Of a stretch of DNA of 64,000 nucleotides, positions 34,938 to 46,507 are shown piece after piece; within the stretch, counting starts at the first letter, position 1; each line of letters opens with the position of its first letter. Where the stretch lies: the NCBI GenBank assembly GCA_033239525.1, contig BSYO01000030.1:4192850-4256849 (forward strand), read 5' to 3'. The notes beneath the pieces are model-generated. The model had not been told where the DNA came from and did no database searches. It saw only the letters and a list, made by a program, of their open reading frames with translations. This DNA is from Nepenthes gracilis (Eukaryota; Streptophyta; Magnoliopsida; Caryophyllales; Nepenthaceae). Position numbers and translations under genes: made by a program.

Positions 34938-35430
34938 CTCGCTATGCCCCTCATATCATCCACGATGAGTTTAGAAAAGTGAAAAATTTTGGCAAGGCTT
35001 GAATGACGCTATTTGAAGGTAGCTCATGACCATAAACTTGAAAACTTATGGAGAATTGCAGGATCAAACTCTTTTGTTTAAACAAGAGTTGAAAATGGAG
35101 AAGTTGTTTGAAAAAAAGTCGGCCAATTGAGAAGGCCAAAGTTTGGGATCAAAAGGATACCATAAAAGATCGAAATCAATGGATAAAGGGAAGAAAGAGC
35201 TAAACTCCAAGCAACATCAACCCCTCAACAATCCAAGCCCATGTGCTCACATTACGAAAAATCCCATGGAGGAAGGCCATGTTTTAAGGTCTTGGGAGTG
35301 TGCTTTAGCTATGGCTAATCTGGTCATATGATCAAGTACTGCTTGCACCCCTTGAGGTAAACGGTGAGGAAACCAAGTGCTTTAGGAAGAGCTTTTACAA
35401 TAACGACTCATGATGCGGGGGCATCACCCA
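34938..35430 (+). pseudogene. Element B gag, 3' part with nucleocapsid
   Basis: Resumes gag of B with YAPHIIHDEFRKVK, then FWQGLNDAI after a frameshift, LKTYGELQDQTLLFKQEL, a lysine-rich stretch, and a nucleocapsid knuckle region (CSHYEKSHGGRPC, then GHMIKYC). These are the usual landmarks of plant gypsy gag. Stops and at least one frameshift break it. Confidence 0.82.
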
Positions 35431-35439
35431 CTGTGATCA

Positions 35440-35870
35440 AAGGTAAACTTATGATTTTTTTAATTTTAGCTCATGTACTTTTAAATTTGGGATCATTGTA
35501 TTTATTTGTCTCATAAGTTTATCCATTATTTGTTGTCACACCCGAGAATTATGATTTTTTTTAGTAGTGTTAACACCTTTGAGATCTTTCTTAGTCATAG
35601 ATATTGTGTAACCTAGGTGAGTTATTTGGATCAATGGATTGGAGTTAGTGGCAGATTTCATTTTATTGGACATGTATGATTTTGATATAATTTTAGGTAT
35701 AGATTGGTTAGCTAGTTATCATGTTAGCGTATATTGTTTTCATAAGATGGCACATTTTTTGATTTTAGATTGTGAACTATTTTATTTTTTGAGCAGTATT
35801 GCAAAAATAATCTCCATTTATAATTTTGATGTTGCATGCTTGCCATTTTTTTGAGAAGTGGATGTCAAGC
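35440..35870 (+). pseudogene. Element B protease, catalytic Asp lost
   Basis: The family's LLDSGASHSF active-site block reads LLNLGSLYLF (about 35478-35507), so the catalytic Asp codon has become Asn. Downstream, 35639-35854 is open and reads ELVADFILLDMYDFDIILG and IDWLASYHVSVYC, the flap and DVILGMDWL region of gypsy proteases. Not a working enzyme. Confidence 0.8.
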
Positions 35871-35879
35871 CTATTTGGC

Positions 35880-38226
35880 TTATACGATTACAATTGAGAG
35901 TCATAGTGTTCCGACAATGGACATACCAGTGATATGTGAGCTTATAGACATTTTTGCAAAAATTCTTTTGGGACTACCACCGAATAGAGAGATTGAATTT
36001 AAAATTGAAACCTTGCCTAGAGTAGCACTATATCATCGGCCGTCTATCAAATGGAACTAGTAGAGCTTAAAGAATTAAAATAACAATTGTAAGAACTATT
36101 GAAGAAAGGTTTTATCTAACTAAGTGTGTCCCTATAGAATGCCCTGATGTTATTTGTAAAGAAAAAGGATGAGTTTATGCGACCGTTTATAGATTATCGA
36201 GAGTTGAATAACACTACTATAAAAAAACAAGTATCCATTGCCAAGAATTGACAACTTATTCAACTAATTGTAAGGGGCCCAAGTATATTCTAATATTGAT
36301 CTTCATTCAAAGTACCACTAATTAAGGATTAAGAGGGAAGATGTAGCAAAGACAGCTTTCTATATGAGATATGGGTACTATGAGTTTTTTGTTATATCCT
36401 TTGGGTTAACTACCACCCCTATAACTTTTATAGATTTGATGAATCAGGTATTTCAATCTTCCTTGTCATCTGAAAATAAGGTATTTTGGTTCATCTCAAG
36501 AAAGTTAAAGCAGTGATTAATCAAAGCCAACCAATATTAGTGGCCAAAGTTAGAAATTTTTTGGGAATGGCTGGTTATTACTAAACATTTGTGAATAATT
36601 TTTTTAGGATTACCATGCCCCTGACTTGATTGACTCAAAAGGAAGTCAGGTTCAATTGGATGGAGGATTACTAAATAAGTTTTTAGGAGTTGAATGGCCG
36701 CTTAATGATAGCCCCGATATTGGTGGTCTATTATATCGCATCTGAGATTTGACTAGGGTGTATCCTGATGTAAAATGGGAAAGTGATTACATATGGATCA
36801 AGGCAATTGAAGATATATGAATGGAACTATCTGACGCATGAGCTAGAATTGGCAACAATGATATTTGCATTAAGGATTTAGAGACACTATCTTTATGGAG
36901 AGAAATTCTTGGTGTATTTGGACCACAAGAGTCTCATATATTTGTTATCTCAAAAGGAATTAAATATGAGACTAAGAAAATTGATGAATTTTCTTAAGAA
37001 TTATGATTGTAAAATTCAATACCAATCGGAAAAAGGCAATGTGGTAGTGGATGCATTGAGTCACCAAATGATGAATTTAGTGGCTCATTTAAGGATTAAA
37101 GAGATGGATATGTTGACTGTACAGAGCAAAGTGATATTAAAAGGCAATCCCAAGTTACACAGATGATATTGTCATATTTCTAAGTGTGATTCGAGATTCT
37201 AGATAGAATTAAAGGAGTTCAAAAAAACAACTTGTTCTTGGTAGACATTGCCGGTGATTTAAATAAGGAGTCAAGAGCGGATTTTAGCATACTAGCTGAT
37301 GGAGTTTTGAAGTTTCGAGAACGGATGTGTACTAGATATTGGAGAATTGATATAAGAAATCATAAATGAGACTCATCGATCAAAATACACTATCTACCTT
37401 GGAATTAACAAAATATATCAAGATTTGAAAAAAATATTTTGGTGGTAAAACATGAAAACACAAATTGTGGCTTATGTGAGAAGATATTTGATATGTCAAT
37501 AATTAAATGTTAAATACAAGAAACCACCAGGTCCCCTACAACCTATGCTAACCCCCAACACAAAGTGGGAAGACATAGTAATGGATTTCGTGATGATTTG
37601 CCAAGAACAGCTAGAAATCATGACACTGTTTGGATGATTGCAGATCGGCTCACTAAACTAATTCATTTCATTAATGTTTGGATGACATTTTCTAAAGATC
37701 ACTTGGCAAGACTATATATTAATTAGGTGTTAGATTGCATGAAGTGCCTGTTTCAATTGTGTTTAACTGAGATCTAAGGTTTGTCTCAAAATTTTAGGAA
37801 AATTTACATCAAGAATTGGGGACCAATTTAAAATTTAGCATTGCCTATTATCCCCAAACAGATGGATAATTGGAGCAAATCATCCAAATTTTGAAGGACA
37901 TATTTAGAGCTTCGATTTTAAAAATGAAGGCCAATTGGGATGACTACTTGTCATTGGATGAATATGTATATAACAATAACTACCCAACAAGTATCGGTAT
38001 GACCCTATTGAAGTTTTATATAGAAGAAAATGTCATTTCCCAATTCATTAAGATGAGACCAGAGATAGAAGACTTTTGGGGCCGGAAGTTACTTAGGAGA
38101 TGGTCATGAATATTCGTTTAATCCATGATCGATTGAAAGTTACCTAAACTTGAAAAAAGAGTTATATTGATCGGAGGAGATCAGAGTTAAGTTTTAATAT
38201 TGAGGATCACATATTTCTAAAGATAT
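35880..38226 (+). pseudogene. Element B RT, RNase H and integrase
   Basis: In order: RT start (DIPVICELIDIF, LPPNREIEFKIE, then RPFIDYRELN), RT end (KVRNFLGMAGYY), RNase H ([16 protein letters not shown] and LVYLDHKSLIYLLSQKELN), integrase zinc-binding and core remnants from about 37250, and the late core (MKANWDDYLSLDEYVYNNN, 37924-37980). The RT segment with the catalytic xxDD motif, which should lie near 36450-36490, is deleted. The frame is cut at 38226 within the DHIFLKI part of integrase and resumes at 40973. Confidence 0.85.
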
Positions 38227-38421
38227 TGCTATGACGGAATGGATTATTTTCCTCTAATAATCTCTGTCAATAAACAAATAAAACTAATGCTCATAGTTAA
38301 ATAACATGCAATTTCTATTTCTAAAGTTATTGTTGTGATGGAACTGATTATTTTCCTCTAATAATCTCCGTCAATAAATAAACAAAACTAATAATCATAA
38401 TTAAATAACATGGAATTTTTG
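38214..38421. repeat. 104-base tandem duplication across an insertion junction
   Basis: 38214-38317 and 38318-38421 are near copies. Each starts with TTTCTAAAG from integrase of B and continues into the end of the inserted LTR, so the duplication was made after the LTR inserted. Confidence 0.85.
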
Positions 38422-40713
38422 CAGAAAATTTGACATAATTTTCTTTGTAATTGGGCCAAAAATTATTTATACAACTTGCTTAATTAAAACTTGTGCAAAC
38501 ATACAAATCCTCAAATTTTAACATTCAACACAATGCATACGCAGGACCGACAACTGTCATATCATCCATGACTCTAACACAGCAATCACGACTACTACCT
38601 TTAATCTAAATAGAGATGTTATCTAGGTCTAAATAAATCCATAATCAAGTAATAGTGGAAGCAAAGATAAATACATCAACTACCTACTTAAGCATAACAA
38701 AATCTACAATAATACATAACATATTATTCTACATTCCATTATAAAATACAAATCTAACTTAATTATTTCCATTCCATTACATTAAAGATATACAAAACTA
38801 CAAGTCCTCAGAATCAAGTCGATCTCTTTAACTTATCTCCCGCCTTACTCTAACTAATCGGGTGTCAGTTCGTAACTCTCATCTGGAAGGAAGAAGAGGC
38901 AATGGTGAGCTTAACAGCTCAGCAAGTACATCATGAAACGAAGGGAACAAATAACATAAACAAAGTTAAGTACAAAAATAGATGAGCATGAAAGAGATGC
39001 ATATGTGACTATCATGATTCAAAAGAGGAAGCTTCATGTTTTGTTCCATATTTTTTTTATTTGTTCTTATATCTTGTCTTAATGATTAATTTTATGCCAA
39101 AAACTTATTTTGTTTGGAGACTAAGTATCAGTAGGCCTCACTAACAAAGGAGCGGTCCGTCATGACCCGAATTGTGTGCACCTATATAATAAAAATCCAT
39201 ACTCCTATTATGGACCCAGAAGCGGTTATCTACATCCCAATCCCTATAGACGGGGCTATAGGCTGCCCGGCAGCTCCAAAACAGACCACGACATCCTACT
39301 ATAGTATACTAAGGCATGCCAAGGAATCACCCGCGATAAAACATGACTAGGATACACGGCCAGAGTAATCCTTGGGTTTCCACCAAAATATTTTGACATG
39401 TCTAAGTTTGTTATCCATAACTCTTGGTCCAACTTCTTGTTCATTAGAAAATTCTGTTCTCGAGCAAAAAGTCCTTTGTTCTCACCAAATTGGAGAACAT
39501 TCTAAAAGTCCATATCTCGAATACAGAATTTCCTCCATTATCTGATTCCTTTTTTTTAAAGACATATTTCAATACAAATTTTCATATTTTCTCGTGCGCT
39601 TGGGTCCTCACGTGACCGTAGTTTGTACATATTCTTTTTTGGAGCTTAGCATTTCAATACTAATTTTCATATTTCCTTTAAAGATTAGAAAATTAAGGAT
39701 TTCCTCTTAATATTATGCCAAACAGAGTTCTTAAAGCTTTTTATCAATAATTCATGAAAAATTGGTTTATATTGTTTGGAATAAGTAAGGACATCTTACC
39801 TTCAAAAACATATTGATATGAAGAGCTTTTGGATACAATTTCCTTCGCGAATGCACATGTCAAAACTTCCAAATTATACAACTAAATTTATACAAATATA
39901 TATGTCACTTGGTCAACAATTAAACAGTACCCGTAAACAGTCCGTATAAACAATGCACAGATACACAAATCGATTAATTTTTAAAATTTCGGACATCCAA
40001 CGGGTAATTTATCAAACCTAAGGTATGGGTAACTATAATTCCAAGTCAATTTATACATTAAATCTCAAATCGAAGCTCAAATGGTGTCTGGGCGCAGGCC
40101 TAGGGTTTCACGAATAGGATTCCACAAAATTTCACAAAATTAGGTACCCAGTCAATAAATTAACTTATTTAGGACATGGGTAATGATATCTTAGTTTCAA
40201 TTTATGAAAAAGCCTCAAATATTGGAAGCCGAAACCACCCGGGGCATGGATGAACAGTGCGTGCGTGTGGGTGTGGGTTTCAAACGTGCTAAACGTTGTG
40301 AAAATAATGAATTGGACAATGAAATTCACATATATAGGCTATCAGGACAATAATACCCGAAGGATGTCGACCAAAAGTCAAAGAAATCAGAAAAAAGGAT
40401 ATAGATGCACTTGTTTCTACCTGATCTACAACTTTTCCAACTAGTTCGAAGACGGAATCGAACCCGAAAACCTCCATTTTCTCCTCTTCTCCTTTGCGTG
40501 GCTCTCCTCCTTCGCCGGCTTCCTGCGGCTGTTGTCGCTGCTCCACGCCGCTACACTAGCCCGGCACCGCCACGCGGCCAGCGCCAACCCGTGCGCCACC
40601 TTCGCTGGTGCCATTCTCTTCCTCTCTCTCTCTCTCTCTCTCTTTCTTTCTTCCTTGCCAAAACCCTTGCTCGATTTCCCCTTTTTTCCCCCCACTTTCC
40701 TTCTGCTTCAACG

Positions 40714-40771
<58 letters not shown>

Positions 40772-40972
40772 TTATGTTATATTTTTTTAAAATCCCGAAA
40801 TTCAAATGAATACTCAGGTAATCGAATGGGCACACTCTAGGCACTGGTCCAACAATTTTAAATATTCTCCCAAAATTTTTATAATATTTAATTAATTTTT
40901 TTTATCACATCTAAATTACCCAAAAATAAATAAACCTAAATTAAATCGAATGAAAATATTCAGGATATTATA
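38227..40972 (-). mobile_element. Solo LTR (gypsy) inserted in integrase of B
   Basis: Separates the two halves of integrase of B. On the minus strand it starts TATAATATCCTG and ends TTCCGTCATAGCA. It carries the TTA repeat, GA-rich leader (about 40610-40680 read on the minus strand), donor-like CAG|GTAGAAAC at 40420 and acceptor-like CCTTCCAG at 38883. No internal region is present. The target duplication is not clear. Confidence 0.75.
40620..40771. repeat. (TC)n and (TTA)n microsatellites
   Basis: About a dozen TC units at 40619-40643, then from 40716 about 18 uninterrupted TTA units. Both belong to the leader block of the solo LTR. Confidence 0.93.
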
Positions 40973-41415
40973 ATTGCCATTAAAGGTAATATCTCAATTT
41001 GAGATTAAAGAAAAATTAAAATAGAGGTTTATTGGACCGTTCAAAATTCTAGAGAGAATCAGTGGAGTAGCTTACATATTAGCCTTACCTCTGAATATGG
41101 GAGATATTTACAATGTATTCCACGTGTTAATCTTTCAAAAATATATTCATGATCCATCGCACATTATTAAGTACAAACCGTTAAAGATAAATGAAGGTTT
41201 TATGTACATTGAGAAACCTGTTTAAATTTTAGGAAGAACAGATCAAGTATCTCGAATGAAAGTAATTCCATTGGTAAAAGTCTTGTGGATAAGCCATTTG
41301 TGTGAAGAAGCCATGTGGAAAAGAGAAAACGAGATCCAAGAAAAGTACCCGTATTTGTTTTTTCGATGAGGTATACTAAATTTCTTAGATGAAATTTTTA
41401 TAAAAAAGAGAGAAA
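40973..41415 (+). pseudogene. Element B integrase C-terminus
   Basis: Continues integrase of B: ISQFEIKEKLK, then RFIGPFKILERISGVAYIL, ALPLNMGDIYNVFHVL, KVIPLVKVLW and EIQEKYPYLF, ending in FLDEIFI just before the 3' LTR. One stop replaces a residue after KLK; otherwise long stretches stay in frame. Confidence 0.85.
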
Positions 41416-43151
41416 TATAAAGAACGAGTTTTAAATTTTATATTCAATCATGATTAATTAAATTGAGATAAGTAAAATTAAAATCAAAGAAAAAAATTGA
41501 GTCAAAATTACTTTTGGACTTGGCCACATTGAGTTGAAGGACTCTTAACCAGCACTCGACATCCATGCATATATGTTCTCAATAAAAGTGAACAAAAGTA
41601 AGATTTTGGTTAAATTAAAATTAAGATAAATGCATTTCAAGTATTCTTTCTTTTGTTGCTGATCTTTCCTCACTTCATTAATATTTATTATTTCAAATGC
41701 TTTTTTGTAGCTGAATTACTTAAACCTCACATGCATGAACTCTCACTCTCTATTTACTATTTTTTGTGAAAATTGTGTTATTAATTCATGTACATTAATT
41801 TGCAAAGTTAGTTCTCTATAAATATCTTATGCATGTGTTCAGAATTGGGTTTAATACTTTAATATGTTATGAATTTCGTATATAATGTTATCGCTTGCCT
41901 TAAACCACTAAGTATATGTTTTACATGTTTTAAAATTTCATAAATTTGTACCTCATGCGTGTTATTTGAAATGAAATGTTAAAACTCCACAATATTTCTG
42001 ATTTTTCTGAAACTTTGTTTGAAAATCTTAAAATATGACATTTTATGTTTTAAATTAAGAATGTTTAAATCTTTATTGAAAATTAAATTATTATATGATA
42101 CGAAATTAAAAGAATTTAAAAAAACTCTATAATTTGTTAAAGAACTAAGAATATTTTCTCCAAAGTGAGAAAATATAATGATTATGCAAAATTGTATAGA
42201 GTTTCATTTATTTAAATATTGAACCATAATGATGAATTTAGCGGTAGTATATTATAGCATGCCTTAATATATTATAGCGGTAATTGAAATTTAAACTTAT
42301 CATCGAATGATGAAAGTGGCATTTGGCACCATGTACAAGGATATATATGATAGCCCACCAATAGATCGTGAATTATAACGTAAGGCTTTTGGTTGTGTAG
42401 AAACAGATATAACTCGGGCTTTGATTTTTTGCTTCTTAGTTGTTAAGGCCCTACTGGCTCTTGGTCCATAAGAACTACATGATTTTGCATAGCATGTTTT
42501 AATTTAGAACCAAAAATAAAAAATTTGAAAGTTGTGCATATTCATTACGAAAATTCATGGCATTGTATCTGAATTTGATCCATTATTCCTTTTGAAATAT
42601 TTTAATGTAAATTATATGTTAAATTATGTAATTATATGCTTTGTTGATCTTTTAACTTACTGTTATTTTTATTTTTTACTAACCCCTTCAGATTAATGGG
42701 TTTAGGCACTTGCAAGTGAGAATTATGGCCAATAAGCTAATTCAAGGAAAAATTTAGACTAGAATTTTGATGACGTCTGTTGTTATATTTTCTTTCGAAG
42801 TAATAGTTATAGAATGAATTATTTTTATTCCAATCTTTTGGTTCTATATTAATTTAGTTATTGCAACATACTATGAGTAAAGTAGAGTTGGATTCTGATT
42901 TTCTTATATGATTATTCGGATTACTTTGATTTTGATATAGATATAGCTCCTTATGCATACATTGATGTCGTGATATGGTCAGTATTTTCAAACACCTGAT
43001 GATGTAGCATTTTGGGTCTTGTAATCAAATTATTTATTTTATTTTGGCGGGTTGTGATATTGACATAAGCTCATATCCATCGTTAACTTGGGCTTATTAA
43101 ATGTTAATGGAAAGAGGTCATTAATTGTTATTCGGATTCGGTATGGGGACA
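41416..43151 (+). mobile_element. Element B, 3' LTR
   Basis: Begins TATAAAGAACGAG and matches the two parts of the 5' LTR. It reads straight through the insertion site of element C. About 300 bases with TATA box and GA-rich leader are deleted near 41585. Confidence 0.82.
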
Positions 43152-43459
43152 TGGCAACTTAGTGAGCTGAAAAGTATTCGCCCATCCTTTCTTGTTGATG
43201 TCTTCTTTGCATATTCCTTGGACGTATGAGTCATCGTGATTATCCATGAGTGTATAATGAAAACCATTGAAAACAGTATGGTATTAGGAAGTGTAAAACC
43301 AATGAAACTATAGTGTAATATATGGTCATTTGATATCTAATTCTTATCCTATTGAATTGATGGATAATTCTTGGAGAGATATCTATAGTTATGTGACCAT
43401 CATATAGAGTGGTATCGAGTGATATTATGATGAGAAACACCAAGTATTGACATGCATAA

Positions 43460-43725
43460 GTGGGGATTCCTATACCTGAAATGGGTGAAGAAAATTTGAA
43501 TGGGCCATTCCTATACCTATGTAGGGTGAAGGGAGACAGTAGGATGGATATTGGTTCCTATATCTGGAATGGGCAAAGAGAACATTTATGAGAAACTTCT
43601 ATATCGGGACTAGGTGAAGGAAATTATTAGAATGTGTTGATTCCTGTACTAAGTTTGGGCAAAGGAAATTTGAAAGTGTAATTCTTATACCCATATTTGA
43701 TGAAAGGAATTATTACATAACAAAC
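43460..43725 (+). repeat. 42-base degenerate tandem repeat, about 6 units
   Basis: Units begin ATTCCTATACCTG..ATGGGTGAAGG and recur near 43460, 43505, 43550, 43590, 43637 and 43681. The same unit appears on the minus strand at 12830-12960 and 48930-49050. Confidence 0.8.
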
Positions 43726-44410
43726 TCACTAATGTTAGGAAACTTCTTGTTATTTACGTGTCTATCAAGGGCATAAATATGAGGTCTTTTAACTGAATAA
43801 GATTTGAAAAGATTGTTACTAGTTTATATATTGTATTAACCTCTATCAAGATGGGTTCAGCAAAATGTATAATCTTATTGATATTCAAATTTCTTAGGAT
43901 TCTGATTGTCTTCATGATGTTTCAAGTTCAAGGTAATTCTTGGAGTTTGACTACCACTATATTTGTAATTCATGATCTTGACATGTTGTAGATTCTTTGA
44001 TAGAGTACACTTGACTCCTTGCATTACTATTGCCGTTGTATATATCATGCTATTATCATTTGGGATATCTTTATTATTATTGTATTTTTTTATTACTTGT
44101 TAAATTTTTAACTCACTCTTATTTTTTTTTATTAGTTTCAAAGTAGCAAAAGCATGTAGATAGCTAAAGATCAAAATTTGCTAAGGAGTCCATAGTTAGA
44201 TGATCCTGGAGCTAGTTGTTTTATTTTGAGAGTTTGTAAAGATTCATTTTATTATGCTGGTAGAGACATTTTGTTTCATTTATTAGGGTTGTGTCCATTG
44301 GGTTTTGATGTACTAGACATTATTGTTGCTACTTATGTATTTACAACACAAGACTTTATTACTCGATTTACATTATATACACATCACCAATACATTGTGG
44401 GTATTAGACA

Positions 44411-44546
44411 TGGAAAATCTCACATATCAAATTCTATTGTGGAACACATAATTCTTGTTAAAGAATTCTTCATGACATATCTAATTCATGCATTAATTGT
44501 AATATCCACTCATCGAGTAGAGACAAAACTTGACCATAATGATAAT
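44411..44546 (+). repeat. Duplicated segment, copy 1
   Basis: GAAAATCTCACATATCA and the following 130 bases recur in order at 48480-48625 with scattered changes. The function and family are not known. Confidence 0.7.
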
Positions 44547-46507
44547 TTGTTTGATTATCGGGGGTTAAATATGATCACGATTAAGAATAAGTATCCCTCA
44601 GGAGTTTTCTAATATTGATCTACGTTTTGGGTTTCATCAATTGAGAATTAAACAGGAGGATGTACCTAAGACGGCCTTCAGGATGTGGTACGGCCATTAT
44701 AAGTTTCTGATGATACCTTTTGGCTTGTCAAATGTGCCAGTATCTTTTATGGGTTTGATGAACCAAGTTTTTCACTTATACTTGGTTCAATTTGTGGTAA
44801 TTTTTATTGATAATATTTTGATTTATTCAAGAAACTTTGAGGAGTATGAGGCTCACTTGGGGACTGCACTATAGACTTTGAGAAAGAGGCAATTGTTTAC
44901 TAAATTGAAGAAATACGAATTTTGGATAGAGAAAGTATCATTTCTAGGGAATATTGTTTCTCAAGGTGGCATATCAATAAATTCACAAAAGGTTGAAGCG
45001 GTGACAAATTGAAAAAGATCGACGAATGTTATGGAGGTTCGTAGTTTTTTGGGTCTAGTTAGATATTATAAGTGGTTCATTGAGAATTTCTCAAGCATTG
45101 TGGTGTCTTTGACGTGCTTGATGTAAAAGCGAACTATTTTTATTTGGGATGATGACCGTGAGAAGAGATTTCAAGAGTTGAAGAATAGATTGACAACGGT
45201 GCCAATTTTCTCGATCCCTGATGGATCAGGAGGATTTATGGTATACTTGATACTTCTAAGAAAGGCTTAGGTTACGTGTATTGATGTAGCATGGCCGATT
45301 AGTTGGCTATGGGTCAAGGTGATTGAAGGTCCATCAATAGAAATATCCCCCTCATGATTTGGAGTTGACGGTTGTGATATTCTAAAGATTTTGAGATACT
45401 ATTTGTATAGAAAGAAGTTTGTTGTTTAATTGGATCGTAAGAGTTTGAGTATCTATTTTTTAAAAAGAGTTGAATATGTGGCAACGTAGGTAAATGAATT
45501 TGCTTAAAGATTATGATTGTGAGATCCAGTATCATTCAGTGAAGACGAATGTAGTTGCCGATACTTTGAGTCAGAAGTCTTTGGGTTTGGTTGGACATTT
45601 GATAATTAAGAAATGGGAGATGATGGATGGAATGAAGAGTTACACTATTCAGTTGCATTCCCTAGGGTCGAGAATGATGTTATCGAATTTTGAAATGCAA
45701 CTTGTGATTTTAGAGAAAATTAAGAAGACTCGGTTGAATGCCCCGTATTTGATAGAAATTGCCGAAGAGTTGGGAAACAAGTCGCAGGCAGATTTAATGT
45801 GTGAGTTGATGGGATTTTTCACTTTCATAATAGGATTTGTATTCCAAATATTGAGTTAAAGGAAAAAATTTTAAATGAAGCCCATAGATTGAGATCTAAA
45901 GTCTGTAATGAATTTTTTAGAAAAGTTTACATAAGAAATTGGGTACCAAGTTAGAATCTAATATGATATTTAATCAATTAGAATGGTACAGTGGAAGCAT
46001 GTGGGCCCGTGGCCTATATGTTATAGGATTTGATTTGAGGTTTTTTAGTGGGTGATCATGTATTTTGAAGGTATTTTCTAAGAAAGAAATTTTAAGGTTT
46101 GGGGTAAAGGTAAATTAAAGTCAAGGTTCATTAGGCTATTCAAAATTTTAGAGTGAGTCGGAGAGGTGGCGTATAGATTGGTTTTGCTTTTGAGTTTGAC
46201 GAATTGTCATGATGTGTTTTATGTATCTGTATTGAAAAAATATGTATATGATCTTTAGCATATGATTAAGTTTAAACCATTGCAGATTGATAAGGATTTA
46301 TCTTATATTGAGATTCCAATTTAGATTTTGGATAGAAAGGATTATGTATTGAGGAACAAATTAATTCCATTGATTAAGGTGTTTTGGAGAAATTCAGTCG
46401 AGGAAGAAGCATGGGGGCACGAGGAGGAAGTCCAACAGAAATACCCCTATTTGTTTGAATTTCAAGGTACGTAGATTTCAAGGATAAAATTTTTATAAGG
46501 GGAGAAT
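44547..46507 (+). pseudogene. Ty3/gypsy pol remnant: RT, RNase H, integrase C-terminus
   Basis: Starts abruptly in RT (FDYRGLNMITIKNKYP), loses a short piece, then continues FSNIDLRFGFHQLRI, MIPFGLSNVPVSFM and FVVIFIDNILIYSRNFEE, where the catalytic block reads FIDN and the second Asp is lost. Connection (VRSFLGLVRYYKWFIENFS) and RNase H (LLKDYDCEIQYHSVKTN) follow, then integrase zinc-binding traces near 45860. The integrase core is missing; the C-terminus (about 46050-46490) ends before the LTR. Stops are common. Confidence 0.83.
45977..46045 (+). other. Initiator tRNA-Met-like sequence within pol remnant
   Basis: ATTAGAATGGTACAGTGGAAG, then CATGTGGGCCCGTGGCC, then TATAGGATTTGATTTGAGG. The anticodon position reads CGT where the tRNA has CAT. 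It lies just before the GDHVF segment of integrase. Confidence 0.5.

Larger units (their letters stand above)
13256..43151 (+). mobile_element. Element B: Ty3/gypsy element spread over 30 kb by nested insertions
   Basis: Removing three insertions (14757-21723, 22851-34937, 38227-40972) leaves about 8 kb with 5' LTR, primer-binding site, gag, protease, RT, RNase H, integrase and 3' LTR in the correct order and on one strand. Gag continues across the second gap and integrase across the third. The 3' LTR gives the uninterrupted version of the first insertion site. The order RT-RNase H-integrase marks it as Ty3/gypsy, and the gag and integrase C-terminal style is that of the plant Tekay/Del-like elements. 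It is the oldest layer of this nest. Confidence 0.88.
43152..44546. other. Unassigned repeat sequence between B and the next gypsy remnant
   Basis: No recognised protein before the RT start at about 44547. It contains the 42-base repeats (43460-43725). The part 44411-44546 recurs at 48475-48625. Confidence 0.4.

Noticed and set aside
44226..44546. Start of a possible protein upstream of the RT
   Set aside because: No gag or protease motif; part of it is a repeat also found at 48475 outside any pol frame.
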